The notes under the pieces: generated by a model
What the model saw: the letters and a program-made list of their open reading frames with translations, nothing else
Told to the model about the DNA's origin: nothing
The model's database searches: none
In this document: positions 8,880 through 17,500 of the stretch, one piece after another
Layout of the letters: every line of letters begins with the position of its first letter
Position numbering within the stretch: the first letter of the stretch is position 1
Assembly: GCA_963759175.1 (NCBI GenBank)
Contig: CAVWXP010000010.1
Span: forward strand, 186,001 to 250,000
Direction: 5' to 3'
DNA length: 64,000 bases
Origin: SZUA-442 sp963759175
GTDB taxonomy: Bacteria > Actinomycetota > Acidimicrobiia > Spongiisociales > UBA5794
Made by a program: the position numbers and the translations under genes

Positions 8880-9251
8880 TTACGACTCCTTCTTCGCGCC
8901 GTAGCGGGAACGAGCTTGCTTGCGACCGTCGACACCTGCAGCATCGAGGGCACCGCGAATGACCTTGTAGCGCACGCCAGGGAGGTCCTTCACACGACCA
9001 CCGCGAACGAGGACGATGGAGTGCTCCTGGAGATTGTGTCCCTCACCGGGGATGTACGCCGTGACCTCCATGCCCGACGAGAGCCGCACTCGGGCGACCT
9101 TGCGGAGCGCCGAGTTGGGCTTCTTCGGGGTGACGGTGTAGACACGTGTGCATACGCCGCGACGCTGCGGGGACCCGGCAAGACCGACGGTCCTCTGCTT
9201 CTTCGGCTTCGGCTTCCGGCCCTGGCGGACCAGCTGCTGTACGGTTGGCAC
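8880..9251 (-). CDS. rpsL: 30S ribosomal protein S12
   Basis: S12 monitors decoding in the A site. The 123-residue product begins at a GTG (9251) as PTVQQLVRQGRKPKPKKQR. This start is preferred to a distant upstream ATG because it fits the family and follows a purine-rich GAGAGAG. The streptomycin-relevant segments TPKKPNSALRKVARVRL and RGGRVKDLPGVRYKVIRG match the sensitive consensus. It is the first gene of the str operon. Confidence 0.96.
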   Translation of the reverse strand: MPTVQQLVRQGRKPKPKKQRTVGLAGSPQRRGVCTRVYTVTPKKPNSALRKVARVRLSSGMEVTAYIPGEGHNLQEHSIVLVRGGRVKDLPGVRYKVIRGALDAAGVDGRKQARSRYGAKKES

Positions 9252-9444
9252 TGTTGCTCTGTCTCTCTCTTCGGCGCACCCCGACCCGACACCCGGGTAT
9301 CGGAGTTCCTGACGTACGAAAATCGGCCTCATTGCGGCGTGCACAACAGGACCGATCCCTTGTGTGAACCTCTTCCGATACAACAGCCACCCGAGCGCAG
9401 CTCAGACAGCCTCCGGGTACCGGCGGGTTCGGCTGGGAAAAACC
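9252..9444 (-). other. 5' leader of the str operon
   Basis: The ~195 bases between the inferred transcription start (about 9445) and rpsL hold no convincing gene. An open frame upstream of and in frame with rpsL has no homology to S12 and is treated as leader. I see no strong terminator-like hairpin with a U-tract. On the plus strand, 9460-9622 is the 5' region of the divergent metalloprotease gene. Confidence 0.4.
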
Positions 9445-9451
9445 AAGACGC

Positions 9452-9481
9452 AGTATATCCAGCGCGTTCGCTAACGCGCAA
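9452..9481 (-). promoter_or_regulatory. Probable promoter of the str/S10 operon
   Basis: On the minus strand a TTGCGC (-35, 9476-9481) and a TATACT (-10, 9452-9457) are separated by 18 bp. The same TATACT occurs ahead of the two minus-strand tRNA genes in this window. Confidence 0.6.
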
Positions 9482-9575
9482 GACGGGATGGCCACCTGGC
9501 CATCACCACGTTGCATGGGGATCCTAACAGTGGTCCGGGCAGGCGTACAACGACTCCCGATCGGTCCGGCACGGC

Positions 9576-9581
9576 TAGCGT
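9576..9581 (+). promoter_or_regulatory. Possible -10 element for the QEGLA-motif gene
   Basis: TAGCGT lies 41 nt before the GTG start at 9623. With a start site near 9588 this would give a ~35-nt leader carrying the AAGGAGG ribosome-binding site at 9612-9618. Confidence 0.4.
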
Positions 9582-9622
9582 TCGTGGGTGAGGGCCGCCT
9601 GGCCCGCCGCCAAGGAGGACCG

Positions 9623-10894
9623 GTGGACGAATATCGCGACACGATCAGGGAACTATCGGATCGGATCGTGGAGGCCCAACGCCCCATCCGGCTCCTGAGC
9701 GCCATCAACTGGGATGCATCGATCAGGGAGCGGTTCTTCGCCGACGGATGCACCGAGCAGCCCGAGGTCGACGCCGACTACTACCGATCCCGGTCGACTC
9801 GCCTCGATCCCGTGGCAACACGCAACGAACTGCACGACATCGAAGGCGCCATCACCTCGAAGCTCGGGCCCCTGTCGCCGGCGGGATCGCTGATGCGGTT
9901 CATGTGCGAGCAGTTCCGGCTCACCGTCGACATGATCGATGCCCGGGGCACGCCGCAGTTCTCCCAGATTTCGGCACTCCTGTACGGAACACCGGCGGAT
10001 GTCTTCCACGTGGGTGGCCCGACCGTTGCCGATCTCGGTACCACGTTGCGCCAGACGCTCGAGGCGAACTCCGACATCATCATGGACCTCGTCGACGAGC
10101 GCACCATCCCCGGCTCCGAAGCCGCCAGACTCCTCCAGGAACAACTCGACGAAACGGTCGGGCCGGGGATCATCGACGTGCGGGAGGACGACGGCATCGC
10201 CGCCGATGCCGCCGCAGGATCCGACTACATCAAGGTTCGCGGCGATCGATACTTCAGCCAGCGCGACATCGACCTGCTCGAAGCCCACGAGGGCTGGGTG
10301 CACGTGGCAACCACGTTGAACGGGCTCGCACAACCGGTGTGCACATTCCTGGGCAAGGCCGCACCGCGCACGACGGTGACTCAGGAGGGATTGGCCGTCC
10401 TCACCGAGATGCTCAACCAACGCAGCCACCCCCGCCGACTGGCCAAGCTCATGCGGCGCATCGAAGCCATCCGCCTCGCCCAGGAGGGCGCAACCTTCGT
10501 CGACGTGTTCGAGGTGTGCCGTGACGAGGGCCTGTCGGATGACGACGCGTGGACGACGACCAGCCGTGTCTTTCGCGGCAGCACCCCCGTGGACGGTCCC
10601 TTCACCAAGGACATCGGCTACGGAAAGGGGTTGGTCCTCACGCTGCTGTACGTCCGCATGGCGATCAGGTTCGGACGGACGGACCGGATTCCGATGCTGT
10701 TCTGCGGCAAGGTCGACCTGCTCGACATGCCTGCACTGCACATGCTCGAGGACGAAGGCATCATCGAGGCCCCCCGCTTCATCCCGCCTCCTTTCGACAA
10801 CCTTCCAGGGCTCGCCACAACCCTCAGCCTCGGGCGGTTCACGGGACAACTGGACCTCGACCGGATGAGCGCGGACTATGAGCGCTTCTTCTGA
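9623..10894 (+). CDS. DUF1704 / QEGLA-motif putative metallopeptidase
   Basis: This 423-residue protein belongs to the family annotated as flavohemoglobin expression-modulating QEGLA-motif proteins (DUF1704, related to eukaryotic MATCAP tyrosine carboxypeptidases). Visible hallmarks are an HExxxH motif (EAHEGWVHVATTLNG, about residues 220-235) and TVTQEGLAVLTEML some 30 residues later, followed by the conserved FRGSTPVDGPFTKDIGYGKG. The GTG at 9623 is chosen because AAGGAGG sits 5 nt upstream; an earlier ATG at 9488 would begin within the str promoter. The bacterial substrate is unknown. The gene is divergent from the str operon. The family call is firm, the biological role is not. Confidence 0.8.
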   Translation: MDEYRDTIRELSDRIVEAQRPIRLLSAINWDASIRERFFADGCTEQPEVDADYYRSRSTRLDPVATRNELHDIEGAITSKLGPLSPAGSLMRFMCEQFRLTVDMIDARGTPQFSQISALLYGTPADVFHVGGPTVADLGTTLRQTLEANSDIIMDLVDERTIPGSEAARLLQEQLDETVGPGIIDVREDDGIAADAAAGSDYIKVRGDRYFSQRDIDLLEAHEGWVHVATTLNGLAQPVCTFLGKAAPRTTVTQEGLAVLTEMLNQRSHPRRLAKLMRRIEAIRLAQEGATFVDVFEVCRDEGLSDDDAWTTTSRVFRGSTPVDGPFTKDIGYGKGLVLTLLYVRMAIRFGRTDRIPMLFCGKVDLLDMPALHMLEDEGIIEAPRFIPPPFDNLPGLATTLSLGRFTGQLDLDRMSADYERFF

Positions 10895-10929
10895 TCCGAC
10901 CGATTCGCCGTGACGCAGGTGAGCGGCGG

Positions 10930-10935
10930 TATCGT
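10930..10935 (+). promoter_or_regulatory. Leaderless-type -10 (TATCGT) for the thioesterase gene
   Basis: TATCGT ends exactly 6 nt before the GTG at 10942, so transcription should start at or next to the start codon. No ribosome-binding site is seen. Confidence 0.5.
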
Positions 10936-10941
10936 CGCCCC

Positions 10942-11355
10942 GTGACCACACCCAACGCCGACGATGTCAATGCCTTTCTCATCGAGGCGTTCCCTGCGGC
11001 GGCCGCGACGGGGATACGGTGTGAGGAGCTCGGAAGCCGCTGGGCGGTCGTCCGACTCCCCTATGACGCAACGGCGGTCCGCCCGGGTGGCTACATCAGT
11101 GGTCCCTCGATGTTCACGGCGGCGGATACGGCTCTGTGGTTCGGGTGCTTCACGGTGATCGGGATCGAAGCGATGGCGGTGACGAGCGAGCTGTCGATCA
11201 GGTTCCTCCGACCTGCCCGCGACGGTGACCTCATGGCGAGGGCCGACATCCACTCGGTTGGGCGTCGTCGCATCGTGGGCACGATCGAGCTGTGGATCGA
11301 GGGATCGCCCGATCGCCCGGTGGCCGTTGCGCAGGGGACCTACGTCAGGCCGTGA
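10942..11355 (+). CDS. Hotdog-fold acyl-CoA thioesterase (PaaI-like)
   Basis: A 137-residue single-domain protein of the hotdog superfamily, similar to PaaI/YigI-type thioesterases that hydrolyse acyl-CoA. It shows the pattern GGYISGPSMFTAADTALWF, where the Gly-rich turn and acidic residue form the active site in this family, and ends in strands LMARADIHSVGRRRIVGTIE. The GTG start at 10942 has no Shine-Dalgarno sequence but a TATCGT 6 nt upstream, consistent with a leaderless transcript. The last 16 bases overlap the converging SRPBCC gene. The substrate cannot be inferred. Confidence 0.72.
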   Translation: MTTPNADDVNAFLIEAFPAAAATGIRCEELGSRWAVVRLPYDATAVRPGGYISGPSMFTAADTALWFGCFTVIGIEAMAVTSELSIRFLRPARDGDLMARADIHSVGRRRIVGTIELWIEGSPDRPVAVAQGTYVRP

Positions 11356-11789
11356 TCGCCAGCGGTGTCGCGGTAGCGTGCCACGAGGAAGTCCCAGGCA
11401 AGGGTCGTGTTCGTGCGCCGCTCCTCGGCCCCCGGACCCAATCGGTCCCAGCCCGTGTGCTCCAATCGCACCGCTGTGCCCCCGGCGCTGGGTTGGAAGG
11501 TGATCGAGACATCGGTCGCCTCGCACGGATCGAAGAACAGATGCCACGTGAAGGCAAGGCGCGTCGGTGGCTCCCAGACGACGATCCGGCCCCATTCGTG
11601 TTCATGGCCGTCACGACCCAGCTCGTAGATCCTGCCGCCGACGGTCGGCTCGATGGTGATCCGCACGAGGTCGTCACCCGAGACCGTCTTGCCCTTCGGC
11701 CACCACCGGTCGAGCTCTTCGACCCACACGGTGAAGGCATGTTCCACGTTCGTCGCGACATCGAACTCCATGACGAGCGGTCCGGTCAT
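11340..11789 (-). CDS. SRPBCC / AHSA1-type ligand-binding protein
   Basis: A 149-residue START/Bet v1-fold protein of the AHSA1 type. The pattern VATNVEHAFTVWVEELDRWW near the N-terminus and TRLAFTWHLFF and VRLEHTGWDRLG later are typical. Such proteins are often encoded directly after an ArsR-type regulator, as here: its ATG overlaps the regulator's stop by 4 nt (ATGA). A longer start at 11849 would lie inside arsR and is rejected. The ligand or function is unknown; it probably binds a small hydrophobic molecule. Confidence 0.75.
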   Translation of the reverse strand: MTGPLVMEFDVATNVEHAFTVWVEELDRWWPKGKTVSGDDLVRITIEPTVGGRIYELGRDGHEHEWGRIVVWEPPTRLAFTWHLFFDPCEATDVSITFQPSAGGTAVRLEHTGWDRLGPGAEERRTNTTLAWDFLVARYRDTAGDHGLT

Positions 11790-12109
11790 GTCGAAGGGTC
11801 CGTCGTGTTGTCGGCGATGAGGCGAAACCGTGCTGTGGCCTCGCCCCACATCTCGCCGAGGAACTCCACGACGACATCGACGCCAGATGCGTCGAGCCGG
11901 TAGATGCGCCGGGTTCCCTCAGATCGCGTCGTGACCAACCCCGCATCCTTGAGGAGGCGGAGGTGGCGCGACACGGCGGGCCGACTGATCGGCAGCGAGT
12001 CCGCAAGCTCCTGGACGGACCGATCGCGATCGTGGAGCAGCTGGAGGATGGCGCGACGATTCGCATCCCCGAGTGCGCTGAAGGCGGCGTCACCCCCTGC
12101 TCGTGTCAC
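11786..12109 (-). CDS. ArsR-family winged-helix transcriptional regulator
   Basis: A 107-residue winged-helix regulator. The helix-turn-helix is clear: FSALGDANRRAILQLLHDRD, then SVQELADSLPISRPAVSRHL and LLKDAGLVTTRSEGTRRIYR. No CxC metal site is visible, so it fits the non-metal ArsR subgroup coupled to SRPBCC proteins. It begins at a GTG (12109) overlapping by GTGA the stop of the upstream SRPBCC gene, when that gene is read through its frameshift. It probably regulates its own operon through the inverted repeats at 12549-12570. Confidence 0.85.
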   Translation of the reverse strand: MTRAGGDAAFSALGDANRRAILQLLHDRDRSVQELADSLPISRPAVSRHLRLLKDAGLVTTRSEGTRRIYRLDASGVDVVVEFLGEMWGEATARFRLIADNTTDPST

Positions 12110-12532
12110 GCTGCCGATTCGGCTGTCGTCTTCAGATCGGCGGCAAACGCATCGAACGAATCGGACATGTCAGGGATGGACCTGGTGATCAGCGGGGCCA
12201 GGAGGCCCGAGTACCGCTCGACCATCGAGAACGTGGATCCGACCGTCGGGCGTCGGGTCCACGGTGAAGGTCCTCACACCCGAGAAGAGACCGAGCGGCA
12301 TCCCGTCCGACCAGACCATCGACGACGGCGCCTCGATCGCCGACACCTTCAACCGAAAGGTGCGCTTGGGGTTGAGCGTCGATACCAGCGAGATCGTCTC
12401 GCCGTCGGCGATCACACCCTCCATCGAGATGATGGTGGAGTTCCACGACGGATAGGAAGCCGCATCCGTGAGGATGCCCCATACCTGTTCGACGGGCGCG
12501 GCGATGTCGGTAGAGGTCTCGTAGCTCGTCAT
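12106..12532 (-). pseudogene. SRPBCC-domain protein interrupted by a 1-nt frameshift
   Basis: From the ATG at 12532 the frame encodes a polyketide-cyclase-like SRPBCC protein (MTSYETSTDIAAPVEQVW, then GVRTFTVDPTPDGR) but then runs into unrelated sequence with a stop at 12170. Removing one base near 12238 restores a family-like C-terminus (STFSMVERYSGLLAPLITRS, then DAFAADLKTTAE), and the restored stop overlaps the arsR GTG start as GTGA. The restored protein would be about 141 residues. The overlap argues that the ancestral gene was intact and coupled to arsR. Either this copy is broken or the assembly carries a base error. Confidence 0.7.
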
Positions 12533-12548
12533 GGCGCCCCCTTGTCTC

Positions 12549-12570
12549 GTAACGCGTTCGTTACCGTAAC
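12549..12570. promoter_or_regulatory. Overlapping inverted repeats, likely ArsR operator
   Basis: Upstream of the SRPBCC-arsR operon, GTAACG (12549-12554) and CGTTAC (12559-12564) form an inverted repeat, and GTTAC-C-GTAAC (12560-12570) forms a second one. Winged-helix ArsR repressors bind imperfect dyads of this size near their own promoters, so autoregulation is the likely role. Confidence 0.5.
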
Positions 12571-12657
12571 ACACAGGTTACTGCGTGTCGCACCGGTGGA
12601 CCTTCACGGCGATCAGGGCTGAGCGCACGGGTCCACGAACCGGCGACGGGCTCCGGA

Positions 12658-13464
12658 TCAGATCGGGAACTCGGGTGGGTCCTGTGGAGAGCTCGATGAT
12701 CGCCGACCGCCCGGTCCGCGCATCGGGTCGCCGGACGGTGTGGGCGTTGCGGGCGGTGCGGGCTCGATCGCATCGGGACGGATGACGCCGTCGTCGGACA
12801 TGGGTTCGGCCTGCGCCCGAGGTGTTCGTTTGCGGGTGGCATCGCGATACTCGCGCAATCCCGCAACGGCGAACATCACCAGGATGATGACGGCGAACTG
12901 GTAGCCGTTGATCCACGCGAGGGGCACGATGATCGCGAGCGAGACCCACGTCAGGATCTGCCCGATGAGGGGGGCCCGCTCCTCGTTGAAGATCGAGACC
13001 AGGTGCACGACCATGTGTCCGCCATCGAGCGGCACGATCGGGATCCAATTCAGGACACCCCACACGAGGGCCGTGAACACGAACGAGTTCACGAGGACGA
13101 CCACCGGACGGCCGGCCCCGTCGAAGACGCCGGACCAAGCGAGGTACCAGACGGCGCCACCGGCGATGATGCCCACCAGCGAACCCGCCGCCGACACGAT
13201 GAAGGACTTCCCGTGGGTCATCGCTCGGCCCGGGTTGAATGTCGTGACTCCCCCGAGTCCGTAGAGCGTGACACCGATGCCGCTGCTGCCGAACGCCCGA
13301 GCCGACAACGCATGACCAAGCTCGTGGAGGAGGATCGAGACGAACGCCGCGACCGTCCACCACGCGATGTCCCAGCCCCGGTAGGCCGTGGCTCCGAGGA
13401 GCGCGATGAACAGGAAGGTCGCATGTACCCCGATGGGGATGCCGAAGAGCCGGAACCGAACCAT
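12658..13464 (-). CDS. M50-family (site-2-type) membrane metalloprotease
   Basis: A 268-residue polytopic membrane protein of peptidase family M50. HELGH lies at residues 47-51 in the second hydrophobic segment and the second zinc motif is in LNWIPIVPLDGGHMVVH, the standard NxxPxxxLDGG pattern. A hydrophobic helix-rich core is followed by a ~60-residue Pro/Arg-rich cytosolic tail (PAPPATPTPSGDP). There is no PDZ or CBS domain, so it is a minimal type. The substrate is unknown; such proteases often cleave anti-sigma factors or other membrane proteins. The start at 13464 has a TACCTT 6 nt upstream and no Shine-Dalgarno. Confidence 0.85.
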   Translation of the reverse strand: MVRFRLFGIPIGVHATFLFIALLGATAYRGWDIAWWTVAAFVSILLHELGHALSARAFGSSGIGVTLYGLGGVTTFNPGRAMTHGKSFIVSAAGSLVGIIAGGAVWYLAWSGVFDGAGRPVVVLVNSFVFTALVWGVLNWIPIVPLDGGHMVVHLVSIFNEERAPLIGQILTWVSLAIIVPLAWINGYQFAVIILVMFAVAGLREYRDATRKRTPRAQAEPMSDDGVIRPDAIEPAPPATPTPSGDPMRGPGGRRSSSSPQDPPEFPI

Positions 13465-13470
13465 GACCTG

Positions 13471-13476
13471 AAGGTA
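13471..13476 (-). promoter_or_regulatory. Leaderless-type -10 (TACCTT) for the M50 protease
   Basis: The minus-strand hexamer TACCTT ends 6 nt before the ATG at 13464. Confidence 0.45.
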
Positions 13477-13516
13477 GCCGCCGGCCCCGCTACCTCGGGG
13501 CGCCTTGCCGTGGCAG

Positions 13517-13541
13517 CTCCGGGAACCGCGTGGTCCCGGAG
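13517..13541 (-). terminator. Hairpin downstream of the nifJ/DHOD-like pair
   Basis: CTCCGGGA (13517-13524) pairs with TCCCGGAG (13534-13541), with further ACC/GGT pairing inside the loop. It lies about 45 nt after the DHOD-like stop and has no U-tract, so it is a candidate terminator only. Confidence 0.4.
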
Positions 13542-13584
13542 TCGATGCCCGCAGCCCGGTCGTCGATCGCCCCTGCAGGCGCGC

Positions 13585-14595
13585 TCAAGCCCCTTTGCTC
13601 GTGTATGTGGTGAGCATCTTCATGTAGTTGGCTCGCACGAACGCATCGGGATTCGGCGCCGTACCGATGCTCATCGATCCCTTCATCTGGGCGATCGACT
13701 CGTACTCGTGCTCGTCGAGCCAGGTCTGCATGTCGGCGAGCATGCGCGTCACGTGGCTTGCCCCGCCCCGCAGCAATGCCGCCGCCATCATCGAGACGTC
13801 GGCTCCCACGAGAGCCGCCTTCAAGGCGTCCTCCCCCGTGTGCACCCCCGAGGTGATCGCCAGGTCCGCCTGCACCATCCCTTTGAGGATGCCGATCCAT
13901 CGCAGTGGGAGCAGCAGCGCGGTGCGCGGCGACAGGTTGACCGTCGGCACGACCTCGAGCGTCTCGAGGTCGATGTCGGGCTGATAGAACCGATTGAACA
14001 GGACGAGTCCCTGCGCTCCGGCATCGACGAGTTCCCTCGCCATGAACGGCGGGGACGAGAAGTAGGGACCCACCTTCACGGAGAGGGGGATCGACACCTC
14101 CTCCTTGACGGCGCGTACGAGATCGAGGTATCGCTCCTCGATGTCGCGACCGCTCGCATAGGGATCCGTAGGGATGAGGTACACGTTCAGCTCGAGGGCG
14201 TCGGCGCCTGCCTCCTCGATCTTGCGGGCATAGTGCACCCACCCGCCGCGAGTCGTGCCGTTGAGCGACGCGATCACCGGGATGTCGAGGGCCTCCTTGG
14301 CATCACGCACGCCCACGAGGTAGGCCTCGGTCCGCGTCGAGTAGTCCTCGAACTCGGGGAAATACCCGGACAGGGACTCGGCGAACGAATCCACGCCGAA
14401 CTCGTACAGGCGCTGCATCTCGAGCGCCTCGTGTTCGATCTGCTCCTCGTACAGCGACGGCAACACCACGGCGGCGATGCCAGCCTCCTCGAGCGCCTTC
14501 AAGGAATCGATGTTCCCGGTCATCGGGGAGCTCGAGGCCACCAGGGGGTTGGGGAGCTCCAACCCGAGATAGGTCGTGGAAAGGTCGGCAGCCAT
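13585..14595 (-). CDS. Dihydroorotate dehydrogenase-like FMN protein
   Basis: A 336-residue TIM-barrel flavoprotein of the class-1 DHOD-like group. It starts MAADLSTTYLGLELPNPLVA, keeps the NPL(V/I)xAS motif of that fold, and has PVIASLNGTTRGGWVHYARK, ADALELNVYLIPTD and the phosphate-binding end GVHTGEDALKAALVGADVSM. This subgroup is commonly encoded next to nifJ, as here, and is not the pyrimidine-pathway pyrD; its reaction is not established. The ATG at 14595 overlaps the nifJ stop (TGATG); a GTG at 14598 is the alternative. Confidence 0.78.
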   Translation of the reverse strand: MAADLSTTYLGLELPNPLVASSSPMTGNIDSLKALEEAGIAAVVLPSLYEEQIEHEALEMQRLYEFGVDSFAESLSGYFPEFEDYSTRTEAYLVGVRDAKEALDIPVIASLNGTTRGGWVHYARKIEEAGADALELNVYLIPTDPYASGRDIEERYLDLVRAVKEEVSIPLSVKVGPYFSSPPFMARELVDAGAQGLVLFNRFYQPDIDLETLEVVPTVNLSPRTALLLPLRWIGILKGMVQADLAITSGVHTGEDALKAALVGADVSMMAAALLRGGASHVTRMLADMQTWLDEHEYESIAQMKGSMSIGTAPNPDAFVRANYMKMLTTYTSKGA

Positions 14596-17500
14596 CACTC
14601 GGCCTCCTCATAGGGTTGGATCCGGTCCAGCTCGGTGAACTCCTCGTACAGGGACCACCGGTCGTCGATGTCGCGCTGCGCCTCCTCCATGAGGCGTACG
14701 TGGCCATCGGGGTTGACCTTCGAGAGCACGGCGTACCTCGCCTCCTTGAGCGCCACCTCGGCAAACGGCCGTGACGGCGGTTTGCTGTCGAGGCGGAAGG
14801 GATGCCTGCCCTCCTCACCCACCCTCGGGTCGTAGCGGTACAGCGGCCAGTAGCCCGCATCGACGAGGTCCTTCTGGTGGGTCATCGACGTTGCCATGTC
14901 GATGCCATGGGCAATGCATGTCGAGTAGGCGATCACCACCGAGGGTCCGTCGTAGGCCTCGGCCTCGGCGATCGCCTTCACCGTCTGCATGTTGTTGGCG
15001 CCGATGGCCACCTGGGCGACGTAGACGTTGCCATACGACATCGCGATCTGTCCCAGATCCTTCTTGCCCGTTCGCTTCCCGCCCGCCGTGAACTTGGCGA
15101 CCGCGCCGCGTGGCGTGGCCTTCGAGGCTTGTCCACCGGTGTTCGAGTACACCTCGGTGTCCATCACGAGGATGTTGATGTTGAGCCCCGATGCAAGCGC
15201 GTGATCCAGCCCACCGAACCCGATGTCGTAGGCCCAGCCGTCGCCACCCATGATCCACACGCTCTTGCGGGCGAGTACACCGGACACCGCCTTGAGCCTC
15301 CGGGTTTCGGAGGTGTCGAGGTCATCGAGCACATCATCGAGGAGGGCGATCCTGCGCCGCTGCGCCTCGATACCGGCCTCGGTCGTCTGGTCGGCTTCGA
15401 GCAGGGCGGTGGCGAGTTCACCACCGATGTCTGACGACAACTCGGTTACGAGGGATCGAGCCTCGGAGATCTCGGCGTCGAGCGCCAAGCGCATCCCGAG
15501 GCCGAACTCGGCGTTGTCCTCGAATAGCGAGTTCGCCCACACAGGACCGCGACCGTGTTCGTCCTTCTTCCACGGCGTCGTCGGCAGGTTGCCCCCGTAG
15601 ATCGACGAGCACCCCGTTGCGTTCGCGACCAGCATCCGGTCGCCGACGAGCTGGCTGACCAGCTTGACATAGGGCGTCTCGCCGCAGCCCGAGCATGCTC
15701 CCGAGAACTCGAAGAGCGGTTCGAGCATCTGGGAGCCCTTGAGCGTGTCGGCCCGTACCTTGGAGCGGTCGATCTCGGGTATCGAGAGGAAGAAGTCCCA
15801 GTTCGCACGCTCAGCGGCGAGGTGCTCCTCCTTCGGCTCCATGTTGATGGCCTTGTGCTTGACCTCCGACTTCGACTTCGCAGGGCACACGTCGACGCAC
15901 ACGGAGCAACCCGTGCAGTCGTCCGGTGCGACCTGGATCGTCATGAGGGCGTCAGGGAGGTCCCGGCTGCGGAACGGCTTCACCTTGAACGATTCCGGTG
16001 CGCCGTCGAGATCTCCCTCCTCGAAGACCTTGAGTCGAATCGCGGCATGCGGACACACGAGGGCGCACTTGGCGCATTCGATGCAGATCTCAGGGTCGAA
16101 GATCGGTATCTCGACGGCGATCGATCGCTTCTCGTACTGCGTGGTGCCCGTGGGGAAGGTCCCATCGACCGGGAGGGCCGACACGGGGAGGAGATCGCCC
16201 TGGTCCGCCATCATCATGGCAGTGATCCGCTGGACGAAGTCGGGGGCATCGGCTGGGACGAGGTCGCGGCGTGTGTGCTGGGACGTGACCGCATCGGGAA
16301 CCGACACCTCGTGCAGTGCAGCGATGGCACCGTCGACACCGGCGTTGTTGCGTTCGACGACGACGTCTCCGAACTTCGCGTACGACTTGGTGATCGCCGC
16401 CTTGATCGCGCCGATCGCATCGTCGATGGGCATGAGGTCGGTGAGGGCGAAGAAGCATGTCTGGAGGACGGTGTTGACCCGCTGTCCGAGGCCCGCTTCG
16501 CGTGCGACCGCTGTCGCGTCGACCACGTAGAGGGCGAGCTCCTTGTCCACGATGTCCTGCTGGACCTCGCGAGGCAGGTGATCCCACACCTCGTCCGGGC
16601 CGTAGGGACTGTTGAGGAGGAAGGTCGCGCCCTGGTGCGCCTTGCCGAGGATGTCGAGCTTGTTCAAGAACTCGAACTGGTGACATGCCACGAAATTGGC
16701 ATCATCGATCAGGTACGGAGCCTCGATGGGACCATCGTCGAACCGCAGGTGCGACGTCGTCATCGCACCGGACTTCTTGGAGTCGTACACGAAGTACCCC
16801 TGGGCGTAGAGGGGGGTCGTGTCGCCGATGATCTTCACCGTGTTCTTGTTCGCTCCGACGGTGCCATCGGCACCGAGACCGTAGAACAAGGCGCGGAGGC
16901 GCTTCTTGGGGCCGGAGTCGAACGAGCGGTCGTAGTCGATCGACAGGCCCGTGACGTCGTCGACGATGCCTACGGTGAAGCGGCGCTTCGCATCGACCTT
17001 GCGAGCCTCCGCGAACACACCTGCGGCCATGGCGGGCGTGAACTCCTTGGACGAGAGCCCATAACGACCACCGATGACCCTCGGCGTCTCTGTCCATGAA
17101 GCTGCACCCGTCTGGGTCTGCTCGATCATCGACACGAACACGTCCTGGAGCAGTGGCTCACCCACGGCACCCGGCTCCTTCGTCCGGTCGAGGACGGCCA
17201 CGGTCCGCACCGTCGAGGGCATCGCTGCGATGAGGGCCTCAGAGGAGAAGGGGCGGAACAACCGCACCTTCAGCACGCCGACCTTCTCGCCTTGGCCCAC
17301 CATCGCCTCGACGGTGGACTCGACGGTCTCGGCCCCGGATCCCATGATGACGATGACCTCGGTCGCATCCGGCGCCCCGACGTAGTCGAACAGGTGGTAC
17401 TGGCGACCCGTTCGCTCGGCGAAGCGGTCCATCACCCGTTGGACGATGTCGGGAACGGCGTCGTGGTACGGGTTGCAGGCTTCGCGCGCCTGGAAGAACA

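Noticed and set aside
12170..12574. A complete 134-residue SRPBCC protein
   Set aside because: The last ~28 residues are out of frame; the family C-terminus lies in the shifted frame.
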